Shown: in pieces, positions 41,381-50,880 of the stretch
Numbering within the stretch: the first letter of the stretch is position 1
Layout of the letters: each line of letters starts with the position of its first letter
From: Sinomonas atrocyanea
Lineage (GTDB): Bacteria > Actinomycetota > Actinomycetes > Actinomycetales > Micrococcaceae
Reading direction: 5' to 3'
Assembly: GCF_030812675.1 (NCBI RefSeq)
Contig: NZ_JAUSTE010000013.1
Location: forward strand, 54,118 to 118,117
Length of the DNA stretch: 64,000 nucleotides
The notes under the pieces: model-generated
What the model was told of the DNA's origin: nothing
Seen by the model: only the letters and a program-made list of their open reading frames with translations
The model's database searches: none
Position numbers and translations under genes: made by a program

Positions 41381-42025
41381 CTATTGCTGACTGCGGAGGG
41401 TGCCGTAGGCGAATTCGACGAGGTAGTCGTTGAGGGCCTGCGAGGACTTCTCGGCGGCGTCGGCGGCCCGGGCCAGGACATCGCGGAGGATGGCGAGATG
41501 CAGCTGCGTGCCGCGGGCCATCTCGCCCTCCTCGTCGCGCACGTGGGAGAGCCAGAAGCGCCGGGACAGCCCTTGGAGGGGTGCCATCGCGTCCGCGAGG
41601 TACTCGTTGTGGCTGGCCTCCACGATCATCTGGTGCGTGTCCTTGACGGTCTCGGCGTACTCGGCCAGGGAGAGCCTGTCTGCTTGCAGCAGGTCCACCA
41701 TGGCCTCCATCCGGGCGCGGTCCTCCCGGCCCGCGTTCTGGCAGGCGAGCCGGACGGCCAGGGCCTCCAGCACCCGGCGCAGCTCGAGCATGCGCAGCTG
41801 CGCCTCAACGGAGGCGGGGGGGACCAAGACTCCCTTGTTCGGATGGATTTCCACCATGCGGTTGCGCGCGAGCTGCTGGAGGGCCTCCCGCACCGGCGTG
41901 CGGCCCAGCCCCGTCTTCTCCATCAGCACGGCCTCGGACACGAGCGAGCCCGGCGGGAGCTCCTGGAGGACGATGAGCCGCTCGATCTCCTCGTAGGCGT
42001 GCGCGGCCTTCCCTTGCTGCATCAT
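41381..42025 (-). CDS. GntR/FCD-family transcriptional regulator
   Basis: A 214-residue regulator. The N-terminal winged helix (LPPGSLVSEAVLMEKTGLGR, TPVREALQQLARNRMVEIHP, NKGVLV) is followed by an FCD ligand-binding domain with DTHQMIVEASHNEYL and the metal-binding His in TQLHLAILRDVLAR. It diverges from the NCS1 permease gene, with a promoter and operator between, so it very likely controls that gene and itself in response to a nucleobase or related compound. Confidence 0.92.
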   Translation of the reverse strand: MMQQGKAAHAYEEIERLIVLQELPPGSLVSEAVLMEKTGLGRTPVREALQQLARNRMVEIHPNKGVLVPPASVEAQLRMLELRRVLEALAVRLACQNAGREDRARMEAMVDLLQADRLSLAEYAETVKDTHQMIVEASHNEYLADAMAPLQGLSRRFWLSHVRDEEGEMARGTQLHLAILRDVLARAADAAEKSSQALNDYLVEFAYGTLRSQQ

Positions 42026-42047
42026 GCATCCACTCTAGCCGGAGCCC

Positions 42048-42076
42048 TTGTGCAACCGGTATATCGGTCGCATACT
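42048..42076 (+). promoter_or_regulatory. Permease promoter with GntR-type operator in the spacer
   Basis: TTGTGC (42048-42053), a 17-base spacer and CATACT (42071-42076) fit a sigma-70 promoter facing the permease. The spacer holds ACCGGTATATCGGT (42055-42068), palindromic at 12 of 14 positions, a good candidate for the divergent GntR regulator. Confidence 0.6.
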
Positions 42077-42127
42077 GGTCTGGTCCGTTCATACGGGCAC
42101 CGAAAACCCCCTACAGATAGGTCTGCA

Positions 42128-43567
42128 ATGGCGAAGACCGTCAGGGTCGAACGGCGTTCGATCGACTTCATCCCGCCGGAGGAACGGCACGGCTCACCGC
42201 GGAGCCTGATGTTCGTCTGGTTCGCTGCCAACACCTCCATCACCGCCGTGGTCACCGGCGCACTGTTCGTCATCCTGGGCAACAGCGCGCTCTGGTCGAT
42301 CCCGGCCATCATCCTCGGCAACGCCGTGGGCGGCTTCTTCACTGCCCTGCATTCCGCGCAGGGGCCCAAGCTCGGGGTGCCCCAGATGATCCAGAGCCGG
42401 GCCCAGTTCGGCTACTTCGGCGCGATCCTCCCCCTCATCCTCGCGCTCATGATCTACGTCGGCTTCTACGCCACCGGCCTCGTCCTCGGCGGCCAGGCCA
42501 TCGGGACGCTCTTCCACGTTCCGGCCCAGGTAGGCGCCATGGTCTTCGCGCTCATGTCCACCGCCCTGGCGATCGTCGGCTACCGCTGGATCCACAGGTT
42601 CTCCCACGTCGCCGCGGTGCTCAGCGCCGTCGTGTTCGTGATTCTGCTCGTCCGCATCATCTCCGAGAAGAACATCGGCGCAGTCACCGATACGCCGGCG
42701 TTCGACGGCGCCGCCTTCGTCCTCGGCATCTCCCTCTCGGCCTCGTGGCAGCTGACCTTCGGCCCGTACATTGCCGACTACTCGCGCTACCTGCCCGAGA
42801 GCACCCCCAAGAAGGCCACAATCGGGTGGACGTTCCTCGGCAGCGTCCTGGGCGGCTCCCTCGCCATGACCCTCGGCGCCCTCGCCGCGGCCCTGGGCGG
42901 GAAGGCGTTCGGCCACGACCAGGTCGGCTACCTCGCCGGGCTCGGCGGGGCGGTCTGGCCCTTGGTGCTGCTCGCCGTGATCCTCGGCAAGCTCACCGGC
43001 AACACCCTCAGCTCCTACGGGGGGTACATGTCCCTCGCCACGATCATCACTAGCCTCGTGGGCCAGAACCGAGTGGGACCGCGGCAGCGCTCCGTCTACG
43101 TCGTTGCCATCTCGGCGGTTTCACTGGGCATCGCCCTCGCAGCGAGCAGCAACTTCCTGGCGAACTTCACGGACTTCCTGCTGTTCCTGCTCTACTTCAT
43201 GACCCCGTGGTCTGCCATCAATCTCGTCGACTACTACTGGGTGCGCAAGGAGCGGTACAACGTCGCGCAGCTCTTCCTGCGCGACGGCGAGTACGGCCGC
43301 TTCAACAAAGGCGCGTTCCTCGCCTACGCCGTCGGCGTGCTCATCCAGATCCCGTTCATGAACAGCACCCTCTACGTCGGCCCCATCGCCGACCTCCTCG
43401 GCGGCGCCGAGATCGCCTGGCTGATCGGCCTCGTCGTTGCCGGCGGCCTCTACTATTTCTCATCCCGCACCGTACGGCTCCAGACGGCCGAGGCCGTCCG
43501 CGCCGACAGCCCAAGCCAGCCCATCCAGAACCCGGCCCCCGCCGTCGCCCTTGAGGAGACCCTGTGA
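42128..43567 (+). CDS. NCS1-family nucleobase (cytosine/purine) permease
   Basis: A 479-residue membrane protein with about twelve hydrophobic segments. Early features typical of NCS1 are RSLMFVWFAANTSITAVVTG and GPKLGVPQMIQSRAQFGYFG; later ones are WQLTFGPYIADYSRYLPEST and the NLVDYYWVRKERYNV segment. It should import cytosine, uracil, allantoin or a related ring compound. The regulator lies divergently upstream, and a flavin reductase overlaps its stop codon, suggesting uptake and oxidative use of one substrate. Confidence 0.92.
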   Translation: MAKTVRVERRSIDFIPPEERHGSPRSLMFVWFAANTSITAVVTGALFVILGNSALWSIPAIILGNAVGGFFTALHSAQGPKLGVPQMIQSRAQFGYFGAILPLILALMIYVGFYATGLVLGGQAIGTLFHVPAQVGAMVFALMSTALAIVGYRWIHRFSHVAAVLSAVVFVILLVRIISEKNIGAVTDTPAFDGAAFVLGISLSASWQLTFGPYIADYSRYLPESTPKKATIGWTFLGSVLGGSLAMTLGALAAALGGKAFGHDQVGYLAGLGGAVWPLVLLAVILGKLTGNTLSSYGGYMSLATIITSLVGQNRVGPRQRSVYVVAISAVSLGIALAASSNFLANFTDFLLFLLYFMTPWSAINLVDYYWVRKERYNVAQLFLRDGEYGRFNKGAFLAYAVGVLIQIPFMNSTLYVGPIADLLGGAEIAWLIGLVVAGGLYYFSSRTVRLQTAEAVRADSPSQPIQNPAPAVALEETL

Positions 43568-44220
43568 AGTACGACCCGTCCACCGAGCGCGCCCCCATGC
43601 AGTACTCACCGTTCAAGAGCTGCACCGTCCCGCGTCCCATCGGCTGGCTCTCCAGCGTCAGCCCCGACGGGGTCGAGAACCTCGCCCCCTACAGCCAGTG
43701 GCAGAACCTGACCTTCGACCCGCCCATGGTGATGTTCAGCGCCAACCAGTACCCGGACGGGCGCCGCAAGGACACCGTGCTCAACGCCGAGCAGACCGGC
43801 TGGTTCGTCTGGAACATGGCCACCTACGACCTCCGCGAGGCCGTGAACATCAGTGCCATGGCCCTGCCATTCCAGGAGAGCGAGTTCGACCGCGCCGGCA
43901 TCACCAAGCGCTACGCCGAACTCTCCCCCACGCCGATGGTGGCCGAGAGCCCGGTCCACTTCGAATGCCGCTACCTCTCCACTCACCGCATGACGGGCAA
44001 CTCCAACGTCGGCACCATCGACATCGTCTTCGCCCAGGTCGAGCGGATCCACATCAACGACGAGGTCATCACCGTGGACGGCCGCCTCGACATCGAGAAG
44101 ATCCGGCCCCTGGCACGGATGGGCTACCACGACTACACCTCCATCACCGAGACCTTCGAGATGAACGTCCCCGAGGCATCCGAAGCCGAGTCGTACGGGC
44201 TTACGGGCCAGCCCGCCTGA
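43564..44220 (+). CDS. Flavin reductase-like domain protein
   Basis: A 218-residue flavoprotein: KSCTVPRPIGWLSSVSPDGV, NLAPYSQWQNLTFDPPMVMF, then HRMTGNSNVGTIDIVFAQVE. These fit the FMN-binding split-barrel flavin reductases and related oxidoreductases of unknown substrate. The GTG overlaps the permease stop by four bases (GTGA), so the two are coupled. A strong terminator hairpin follows. Confidence 0.9.
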   Translation: MKYDPSTERAPMQYSPFKSCTVPRPIGWLSSVSPDGVENLAPYSQWQNLTFDPPMVMFSANQYPDGRRKDTVLNAEQTGWFVWNMATYDLREAVNISAMALPFQESEFDRAGITKRYAELSPTPMVAESPVHFECRYLSTHRMTGNSNVGTIDIVFAQVERIHINDEVITVDGRLDIEKIRPLARMGYHDYTSITETFEMNVPEASEAESYGLTGQPA

Positions 44221-44230
44221 GACCGAGGAC

Positions 44231-44267
44231 CCGCGGCCCCTGCTCTCCTCCGGGCAAGGGGCCGCGG
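44231..44267 (+). terminator. GC-rich hairpin terminator
   Basis: CCGCGGCCCC (44231-44240) pairs perfectly with GGGGCCGCGG (44258-44267). It lies 10 bp after the flavin reductase stop and ends the permease operon. Confidence 0.75.
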
Positions 44268-44300
44268 CTGTGCCCAGGTCGGGCGGCCTACGCTCGAGCT

Positions 44301-45380
44301 GTGAGCAGTGACAACCCTCTGAGGGCAGCAGTTGCAGCGGCCCTGTCGTGCGAGGTCGAGGGACTTGTGGACGTGCGCCGGGAAGCACTCGAGTACGACG
44401 CCTTCCTGGCCCACCGTGCGGTGCACCGGGTCCACGGATACGCCCTCGTGGGCGGTGACCAAGTTTCCTGGTCGTTGATTGAGAAGGCCACCGAAGGGCC
44501 CGGGCTTGCCCAGCCGTACCTGCTGGACAACGGTGCCCGGGAGTTCCGGGCCTACGAGTCCGGGCTTCTAGACGAGCTGGCGGCATCGGTCAGGGCCCCT
44601 CGGCTCTACGGTTCGGAGGAGGGTGCGGACGGGAGGCTGGTCCTGTGGCTTGAGGAGGTCCCACACCATGGGCCGCGCCCCCTTGATGCCCAGTCCCTGC
44701 TGAAGGCCGCTGGCGACCTGGGCGCCATGGCCGGGCGGTGGCACGGGCAGGTAGCAGTCGAACCGTGGCTGTTCACCGGATGGATCGACAGGCACAGCCA
44801 GCCCGAGGCCGTGCCGGCCGGGCTCGTCACACTCAGCCAGCGAGGCCCCGGAATGACTGCGCGGCTCGGCGATCGCCTCGCAGCCGCGCAGCGTCTCGTC
44901 GCGGCCCAGCCCCGCCTCCGACGGATCCTGGAGTCCCTGCCGCACACGCTGTGCCACCACGACGCTGTCGGAGCCAACGTCTTCGTCTCCAGAACCACGG
45001 TTCTGATCGACTGGGAGACCATTGGACCCGGCCCGGTAGGGGCAGACCTGGCCTCGCTGCTGTTCTCATCAGTCCGGCGCGGTGATGCCACGGCATCGGT
45101 GGTCGTCCACCTCCTCGACGAGGCCGTGGCGGCGTACACCGAGGGCGCCCGAAGCGAGGACCCCACCATCTCGCCCTCAAACGTCCGCCGCGGGGTCGAC
45201 GCCGCGGTCGCCCTGCGCTGGAAGCTCATCGTCGACGTCGCGGCCTCGGCCCGCACCGGTCACCGCCTGCGGCGCGGCAGCAGGCCGGACGAAACGGCCG
45301 AAGACTCCACTCACGAGCTGATGACCCTCATCGACGTGCTGCTCGAGGCCGCGCAGCGCGCCCTGCACCCCAAGCCCTGA
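44301..45380 (+). CDS. Aminoglycoside phosphotransferase (APH) family protein
   Basis: A 359-residue protein of the APH/kinase-like fold. The catalytic loop is LCHHDAVGANVFVS (Asp in HHD, the Asn four residues on) and the metal-binding segment is VLIDWETIGPGPVGADLASL. The N-terminal ATP-binding lobe is YALVGGDQVSWSLIEKATEG. GTG start. The substrate is not known; such genes phosphorylate drugs, sugars or choline-like compounds. Distinct from the second APH gene at 61.6 kb. Confidence 0.85.
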   Translation: MSSDNPLRAAVAAALSCEVEGLVDVRREALEYDAFLAHRAVHRVHGYALVGGDQVSWSLIEKATEGPGLAQPYLLDNGAREFRAYESGLLDELAASVRAPRLYGSEEGADGRLVLWLEEVPHHGPRPLDAQSLLKAAGDLGAMAGRWHGQVAVEPWLFTGWIDRHSQPEAVPAGLVTLSQRGPGMTARLGDRLAAAQRLVAAQPRLRRILESLPHTLCHHDAVGANVFVSRTTVLIDWETIGPGPVGADLASLLFSSVRRGDATASVVVHLLDEAVAAYTEGARSEDPTISPSNVRRGVDAAVALRWKLIVDVAASARTGHRLRRGSRPDETAEDSTHELMTLIDVLLEAAQRALHPKP

Positions 45381-45599
45381 GCAGCGGCGGCCGACAGCGC
45401 CGCACCGAACTCAGGTGTCTCATTGCAGGCCCCTCTTCCGTCCACGACCGGTGTGACGGCTTGATTCAGGACCACACTTGACGTCCCATCATGGGTTCCT
45501 TTGATGAGCGCATGTGTCCAGCTGGTTCCGTGACCGAGGGCTGCTGCCGGCAGACAGCCTGCCGCCAAGTGAGTGCCCGCGGTGGCCGGTGGTGTGCGG

Positions 45600-46085
45600 T
45601 CAAGCGTGCACTTCGGACATCGGCGACCTCGGGGTCATCGGCTGTGGGCATTTGCTTGGGCGCTTGCCCGGTCGATCGTCCGATGAGGGATCAGACACCA
45701 CGCGATGGAGGACGACGACATCGGCCACCTCGACCTCGCCGGGTGCCAGAGCCAGATCCACCCCGACGCGCCGCTCAAGCCGGTGGACGACCCCGGCTGC
45801 CTCGGCGAGCCGAACCGCGTCCTCCTCGTTCCCCGCGGACAGCTCGAGGTTCACCGCCCTGGCAGCCCCGCGCTTGAGCAGCTCGAGCTGGATCTCCCCG
45901 ATGCCGCCGCCCACTTCAAGCACCGAAGCCCCTACGATCCCGGCGCCGACGACGAAGTCGACGATCCCCCGCTCCAGAGCCCGCAGGCCGCGTCGGGCGT
46001 AGCGCCGCGCGACCGCTGCCGAGAACACGGAATCGAACACCGCGTCGTACCGGCGGGAGTCGCGCGGACCGCAGCAAGGATCCAT
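45600..46085 (-). pseudogene. Truncated SAM-dependent methyltransferase
   Basis: The first 125 residues match class I methyltransferases: motif I VLEVGGGIGEIQLELLKRGA, the acidic NLELSAGNEEDAVRL and ADVVVLHRVV. Right after VVLHRVV, where the family continues with a conserved CY segment and the rest of the sheet, the sequence becomes unrelated (SDPSSDDRPGKRP). The last third of the domain is lost. Divergent from the DUF1326 gene. Confidence 0.75.
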
Positions 46086-46296
46086 GCCACGAGTATCCGC
46101 GGCCCTGGGCCCGATCCCAGAGGATCGGATCGCTCTCGGCGGTGGGGCGCTCCGTACAGGGGATGACCCGCCGAACCTTCTTCGAGCACCCCTCGGCAAC
46201 TGCCGCCTTTCGCCTCTTGACCTCCCGCGAGGTCGGGAGGACAGTGCCGATCGAGGGGTTCCATACGGGGGTGGGTCGGTCCTGGAAGGAGCCGAA

Positions 46297-46902
46297 ATGG
46301 CATGGAAAATCGAAGGCACCTACTTCGAGAACTGCAACTGCGATATGGTCTGTCCCTGTTCGACCTCCGGCCTAACGGCGCCCGCCGACAATGACCGCTG
46401 CAAGGTAGCGTTGACCTTCCACATCGACAAGGGCGACGTCAACGGGGTCGACGTCAGCGGCCTGAATGTCTGCGTCGTGGCGGACTCGCCCGCGCTGATG
46501 GATGAGGGCGGCTGGAAGATGGGCGTGCTGATGGACGCTGCGGCATCGCCGGAGCAGGCCCAAGCGCTCGGGGCGGTCTTCGGCGGCCAGCTCGGCGGCC
46601 CCATGGAGGGCCTCGCCCCGCTGGTCGGCGAAATGCTGGGCCAGGAGTCCCGCGAGATCGCCTACGCAAACAACGGCCGGGAGCACAGCGTCCGGATCGC
46701 CGATGCCGTCGACATCACCGTGGAGGACTTCGTCTCCCGGTTCGATGCCACCGGAGCGGGCGTGAAGGTCAGCGGCGTCGGATTCCCCGCCGACACCTTG
46801 GCTGCCGGGCGAGCCACCACGTCGACCGTGGACGTGTTCGGCCTGTCATGGGACAACACCGGGAAGAACTCCTTCTCCGCCCCGTTCGCCTGGTCGGCCT
46901 GA
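46297..46902 (+). CDS. DUF1326 domain protein
   Basis: A 201-residue protein. It starts WKIEGTYFENCNCDMVCPCS, with three cysteines in the conserved CNCDxxCPC pattern, followed by LTFHIDKGDVNGVDVSGLNV and, later, SWDNTGKNSFSAPFAW. DUF1326 proteins nearly always neighbour a DUF2182 membrane protein, as here with two bases between the genes. A metal- or cofactor-binding role is likely but unproved. Confidence 0.9.
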   Translation: MAWKIEGTYFENCNCDMVCPCSTSGLTAPADNDRCKVALTFHIDKGDVNGVDVSGLNVCVVADSPALMDEGGWKMGVLMDAAASPEQAQALGAVFGGQLGGPMEGLAPLVGEMLGQESREIAYANNGREHSVRIADAVDITVEDFVSRFDATGAGVKVSGVGFPADTLAAGRATTSTVDVFGLSWDNTGKNSFSAPFAWSA

Positions 46903-46903
46903 A

Positions 46904-47716
46904 ATGGCGGGGCAGGCACATCTGGCGGTCCGCAGCCAGCCCGCCCTGCTGGCGCTGCTCGGCTGCGCGGCCGTCGCCTGGTACTTCACCGTCCTTTCAG
47001 CCCGGGACATGCCCCCCGGGCCAGGGACGATGGGACTGGGCCTCGGGGTCTTCCTCGCGGCCTGGACCCTCATGATGGCCGCCATGATGCTCCCGGCATT
47101 GACGCCGCTGACAACGGTATACCTGCGGTCTCTCCGGGCCACTCCGAACGCGACGGTCCGCGCACTGCGGACCGCAGCGCTGGTGTTCGGCTACCTCGTC
47201 TCCTGGGCCCTGTTCGGCGCTCTCGCCTTCGCAGCCGCGCTGCTGGCCGCACAACTGGCGATGGACGCCCCGGAGGTGGCGCCGTGGGTGGGGGCCGGAA
47301 TCGTGGCGGCCGCCGGCATCTACCAGCTGACCCCGCTGAAGGACTTCTGCCTTCGCCATTGCCGCTCGCCGATAGCCTTCCTCCTCCACGTCGCCGCCTA
47401 CAGGGGCAGGCTCCGCGACATCCGCGTCGGCCTCTACCACGGCGTGTACTGCATCGGCTGCTGCTGGGGTCTGATGGCAGTGCTGACCGCCGTCGGCCTG
47501 ACGAACCTCGCATGGATGGCCGTCATCGCTTCAACGGTGCTGCTGGAGAAGACCTGGAGCCACGGCCGCGCGCTCAGCAGGGCCGTCGGAGTCGCCCTGA
47601 TCGTCTTCGCGTTCTTCATCCCGGCAGACCCGGCCCTACTGCCAGGACTTCACTCCTCTCCAACGATGCCGTCAGCTTCCATTTCCCTGAACAGCACCCC
47701 GTTTGGGACCCCCTGA
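46904..47716 (+). CDS. DUF2182 metal-binding integral membrane protein
   Basis: A 270-residue membrane protein with about seven segments. Family features are AAWTLMMAAMMLPALTPLTT, YQLTPLKDFCLRHCRSPIAF and GLYHGVYCIGCCWGLMAVLT, rich in Cys and His within or next to the membrane. It starts two bases after the DUF1326 stop, so the pair is one operon. The last 25 residues are polar and unusual. Confidence 0.9.
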   Translation: MAGQAHLAVRSQPALLALLGCAAVAWYFTVLSARDMPPGPGTMGLGLGVFLAAWTLMMAAMMLPALTPLTTVYLRSLRATPNATVRALRTAALVFGYLVSWALFGALAFAAALLAAQLAMDAPEVAPWVGAGIVAAAGIYQLTPLKDFCLRHCRSPIAFLLHVAAYRGRLRDIRVGLYHGVYCIGCCWGLMAVLTAVGLTNLAWMAVIASTVLLEKTWSHGRALSRAVGVALIVFAFFIPADPALLPGLHSSPTMPSASISLNSTPFGTP

Positions 47717-48301
47717 CGCGTCCGCAACCGGATTTGGCGGAGTCGACGGGGTTCGGGAGGACTGACCGTGCGGCCCTGCGCTCTCTAGGACATGCGGTCC
47801 TTGGCGGCCCCGCGAACGGTATCTATCGGCGCGTCCGCAGAAGGCACAGCTTCCGACCCTCGCCGGCCGTGGATCAAATGTTCACGATCGGACGTCATGT
47901 CCTCCAAGGCGCCCTTCCTCTGGAGGCCCAAACGCCCCGGACGCACCTTTGCGGACGCGGCCACCTGCCTGGCGACGGCGCCATGACCCCTCCCTCGGAT
48001 GCTGCGCCCTCCCCGTCGCGGCGGAGCAGAACCTACGCCTCGGCGAGGATCACCAGCGTGTGCAGCAGAACAGCAGAACGTCCGTTGTACTCCATGGCCT
48101 CAACAGCAGCTCTAGACTCCCACGACCACGAACGTCGCCGGCGAGGGTCCCAGCCCGAAGGACTGCTGACCCCGAGCCTCCCTACCCGCGTGAGCCTGCG
48201 GGGGCAGCAGCCCCCTGCGCGGCCGTACATGACGAACGGCCGGCCGCGGGGCGGCCCTCGCCGCCGTGAATTCGAAGCCGTGGGATGTTGCCAGGCGAGG
48301 C
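47717..48301. other. Intergenic with gene remnants
   Basis: About 585 bp. A plus-strand frame at 47792-47986 (SSKAPFLWRPKRPGRTFADA) has coding character but no ribosome site or family. A remnant of the 30754-type gene lies at 48033-48120. Confidence 0.45.
48033..48120 (-). pseudogene. C-terminal remnant of a 30754-type gene
   Basis: Minus-strand codons read AAVEAMEYNG, then TLVILAEA and a stop, aligning with AAAEAMEYDG...TLVILVEA at the end of the 30754-31017 protein, with a seven-residue insertion. The first two thirds of the gene are missing. Confidence 0.65.
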
Positions 48302-49702
48302 ATGTCCTCTGATCATGCCCTCATGGACGGTGAGTTATCGGGCTTCCGGGGCGAATTGCTGCGACCCACGGATGGAGGGTATTCCGCATCCCGGAGGATC
48401 TGGAACGGGGCCATCGACCGGCACCCGGCCCTGATCGCCCTTTGCGCGGACGAGGAGGACGCGTCCGCCGCGCTGAAGTATGCGCTGAGCCGGAAGATTC
48501 CGCTCTCAGTGCGCGGCGGCGGGCACAACGTCTCAGGTTCGGCGCTGGCCGAGGGCGGGGTCGTCACCGACTTCTCGGCCCTCAGGGGCGTGGCCGTCGA
48601 CCCGGACGGCATGACCGCCCGGGTCCAGCCCGGCGCCCTGTGGGGCGACGTCGACTCCGCCAGCCAGAAGCACGGGCTCGCCGTGCCGGCAGGAATCGTC
48701 ACCCACACGGGGGTGGCAGGGCTGACCGTGGGCGGCGGCTTCGGCTGGCTGAGCCGGCACTGGGGCCTAACCTCGGACAACCTGCTCTCCGTCAGGATGC
48801 TCCTTGCCGACGGCAGCCGAGTCCGGGCATCCGAGGACGAGAACCCCGACCTCTTCTGGGCCGTCCGGGGCGGGGGCGGAAACTTCGGCATCGTGACCGA
48901 GTTCCGCTTCCGGCTCCACCGCCTCGGCACCCACGTCCTGGCGGGGCCCATCCTGTTCCGCGCGGACCAGGCGCGGGAGGCCATCGCCTTCTACCGCGAG
49001 TTCATCGCCACGGCCCCGGACGAGCTGTCGGTCTACCTGAACCTGCGCACTGCCCCGCCGCTCGGCTGGGTGCCCGCGCACCTGCGGGGCACCGAGGTGC
49101 TGCTGGTGATCCCGTTCTACGTAGGCGACCCCCGCCAGGGCGAGGATCTGCTGCGGCCGCTGCGAGCATTCGGCCCGCCCGCCGCCGACTTCGTCGGCTA
49201 CAAGCCGTACGTCGAGCACCAGGCCATGTTCGACGCCGGGGTCCCCCACCACTGGGGCTACTACTGGAAATCGCACTACCTCCCTCCTCTCACCGAGGCC
49301 GCCGTCGAAGTCCTTCTCGAACATTCCTGGGCCAAGAGCTCCCCGGCCTCCTACACCCTGCTGTTCCACATGGGCGGCGCCATCACCGCACGCCCCAAGG
49401 ACAGCTCCGCGGCCAGCGGACGCGACGCGGCGCACGCCATGAACATCAGCGCCGCCTGGGCCGCCGGAGGCCCGTCCCACCCTGACATCGCATGGTGCAG
49501 GGACTACTTCACCGCGATGGAGCCCCACGCCACCGGCGGGGTCTACGTGAACTTCCTCCACAACGACGAAGGCGAAGCCCGCACCCGCGCAGCCTACGGC
49601 AGCCGCTACGACCGCCTCGCCCAGATCAAGGCCAAGTACGACCCCGAGAACGTCTTCCACACGAACCAGAACATCAGACCCGCCCCGGCCGAGAGCCGCT
49701 GA
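48302..49702 (+). CDS. FAD-binding oxidoreductase of the BBE (berberine bridge) family
   Basis: A 466-residue flavoprotein. The FAD PP-loop domain shows SVRGGGHNVSGSALAEGGVV (His for 8-alpha-histidyl FAD linkage), GVAGLTVGGGFGWLSRHWGL and DLFWAVRGGGGNFGIVTEFR. The C-terminal BBE motif is YVNFLHNDEG...KAKYDPENVFHTNQNI. The Cys that gives a second FAD bond in some members is absent (SRHWG), so mono-covalent binding is expected. Substrates in this family include sugars, alkaloids and polyketides; none is indicated here. Confidence 0.92.
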   Translation: MSSDHALMDGELSGFRGELLRPTDGGYSASRRIWNGAIDRHPALIALCADEEDASAALKYALSRKIPLSVRGGGHNVSGSALAEGGVVTDFSALRGVAVDPDGMTARVQPGALWGDVDSASQKHGLAVPAGIVTHTGVAGLTVGGGFGWLSRHWGLTSDNLLSVRMLLADGSRVRASEDENPDLFWAVRGGGGNFGIVTEFRFRLHRLGTHVLAGPILFRADQAREAIAFYREFIATAPDELSVYLNLRTAPPLGWVPAHLRGTEVLLVIPFYVGDPRQGEDLLRPLRAFGPPAADFVGYKPYVEHQAMFDAGVPHHWGYYWKSHYLPPLTEAAVEVLLEHSWAKSSPASYTLLFHMGGAITARPKDSSAASGRDAAHAMNISAAWAAGGPSHPDIAWCRDYFTAMEPHATGGVYVNFLHNDEGEARTRAAYGSRYDRLAQIKAKYDPENVFHTNQNIRPAPAESR

Positions 49703-49895
49703 CCTGACGCTCTCGATGCTCCACCAGGCCCGCGGCAGCCTCATGGAGCACGAGGAGTGGTCAGGCCAGGAACAGCCGATGGCACCGAACCCGAGCGTGA
49801 GCTCATGCCATCACCCTCGAGGGTGAGGTCCCGGCCCTCGCCAGGGGTAGCATCTCCTGGACCAGCTCATCGCCTTTACCGGAAGGGTGCCCCCC

Positions 49896-50348
49896 ATGGT
49901 TGACGTCGAAGTCTCCACGACCATCCGGCGCCCGCGCGCCGAGGTCGCCGCCTACGCCGCAGATCCGGAGACTGCCCCCGAGTGGTACCAGAACATCGTC
50001 GCCTCGGTGTACCGGACGCCGAAGCCGCTCGCGCCGGGCAGCGAAGTCGACTTCACCGCCCGGTTCCTGGGCAAGACCCTCGACTACACCTACCGCGTCG
50101 AGGAGTTCGTCCCCAGCGAGCGGCTCGTCATGACCACAGCACGGGGGCCGTTCCCGATGCGCACCACCTACAGCTGGCAGGACACAGCAGACGGAACCCT
50201 CATGACACTGCGAAACGAGGGCGGCCCCACCGGCATCGCAGCACTCGCAGACCCCCTCATGGCCATCATCGTCAGACGCACCACCGCCAAAGAGCTCCAG
50301 CGGCTCAAGGCCATACTCGAGAGGCACGCCTCGCCTCACCCGCAGTGA
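49896..50348 (+). CDS. SRPBCC (START-like) superfamily protein
   Basis: A 150-residue protein: STTIRRPRAEVAAYAADPET, APEWYQNIVASV, GSEVDFTARFLGKTLDYTYR and a C-terminal helix TAKELQRLKAILERH. The fold binds hydrophobic ligands. GGAAGG is upstream of the ATG. Function unknown. Confidence 0.85.
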   Translation: MVDVEVSTTIRRPRAEVAAYAADPETAPEWYQNIVASVYRTPKPLAPGSEVDFTARFLGKTLDYTYRVEEFVPSERLVMTTARGPFPMRTTYSWQDTADGTLMTLRNEGGPTGIAALADPLMAIIVRRTTAKELQRLKAILERHASPHPQ

Positions 50349-50559
50349 ACTCAACAAGCCCCGTACCTGCGCGCTGCCCCACAGCGCGCCGGGCCGTGTC
50401 CGGCGCGACCAGACGAGCAGGACTGCGTGACCCCAGGCCGCCCTGCATCATCAGTCGTTCCTCTAACGAGACTATCTGGGCGCGGCAGCGGCCCCTCCCT
50501 TGCGGAGCGACGCTCCCACCCGCGGGGGTCTAGTCCAGAAGGCCGTCGGATGAGACGGC

Positions 50560-50880
50560 CAGCTGGACCTTGAGAGTGCGTCGGGCTGCTCGCTCGGCGT
50601 CGAGGTGTCGATGCCCTGATCCAGCACCACTAGGTCCACACCCTTGGCCTCAAGCTGCTTCGAGACCTCGATCAGGTTCTCCAGCGACCGGCCCAGCCGG
50701 TCCAGCTTTGTCACCATCAACTGGTCCCCGCCCTGTTCGCCGGCAGCAGCGCCTTCTCCAGCCCGGGCCGGGACACCAGCTTCCCGGAGGCTGAATCGAC
50801 GAAGACCCGCTCACAACCGGCCGCGGAAAGGACATGCCGCTGGGCATCGACATGCTCAGCACTCGTCGCCGTCGCAGTCG
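50560..50880 (-). pseudogene. Serine recombinase remnant
   Basis: Two minus frames together recall a resolvase: AGCERVFVDSASGKLVSRPG in one, VTKLDRLGRSLENLIEVSKQ and GVDLVVLDQGIDTSTP in the next. A frameshift lies between LLPANRAG and DQLMV. The catalytic-serine segment at the N-terminus and everything after the STP are missing. Confidence 0.75.

Noticed and set aside
41318..43567. A 749-codon plus-strand frame covering the permease
   Set aside because: The part before 42128 is antisense to the GntR gene; the NCS1 protein starts at 42128.
43437..45380. A 647-codon frame covering the phosphotransferase
   Set aside because: The part before 44301 overlaps the permease and flavin reductase in another frame and shows only Arg/Pro-rich sequence.
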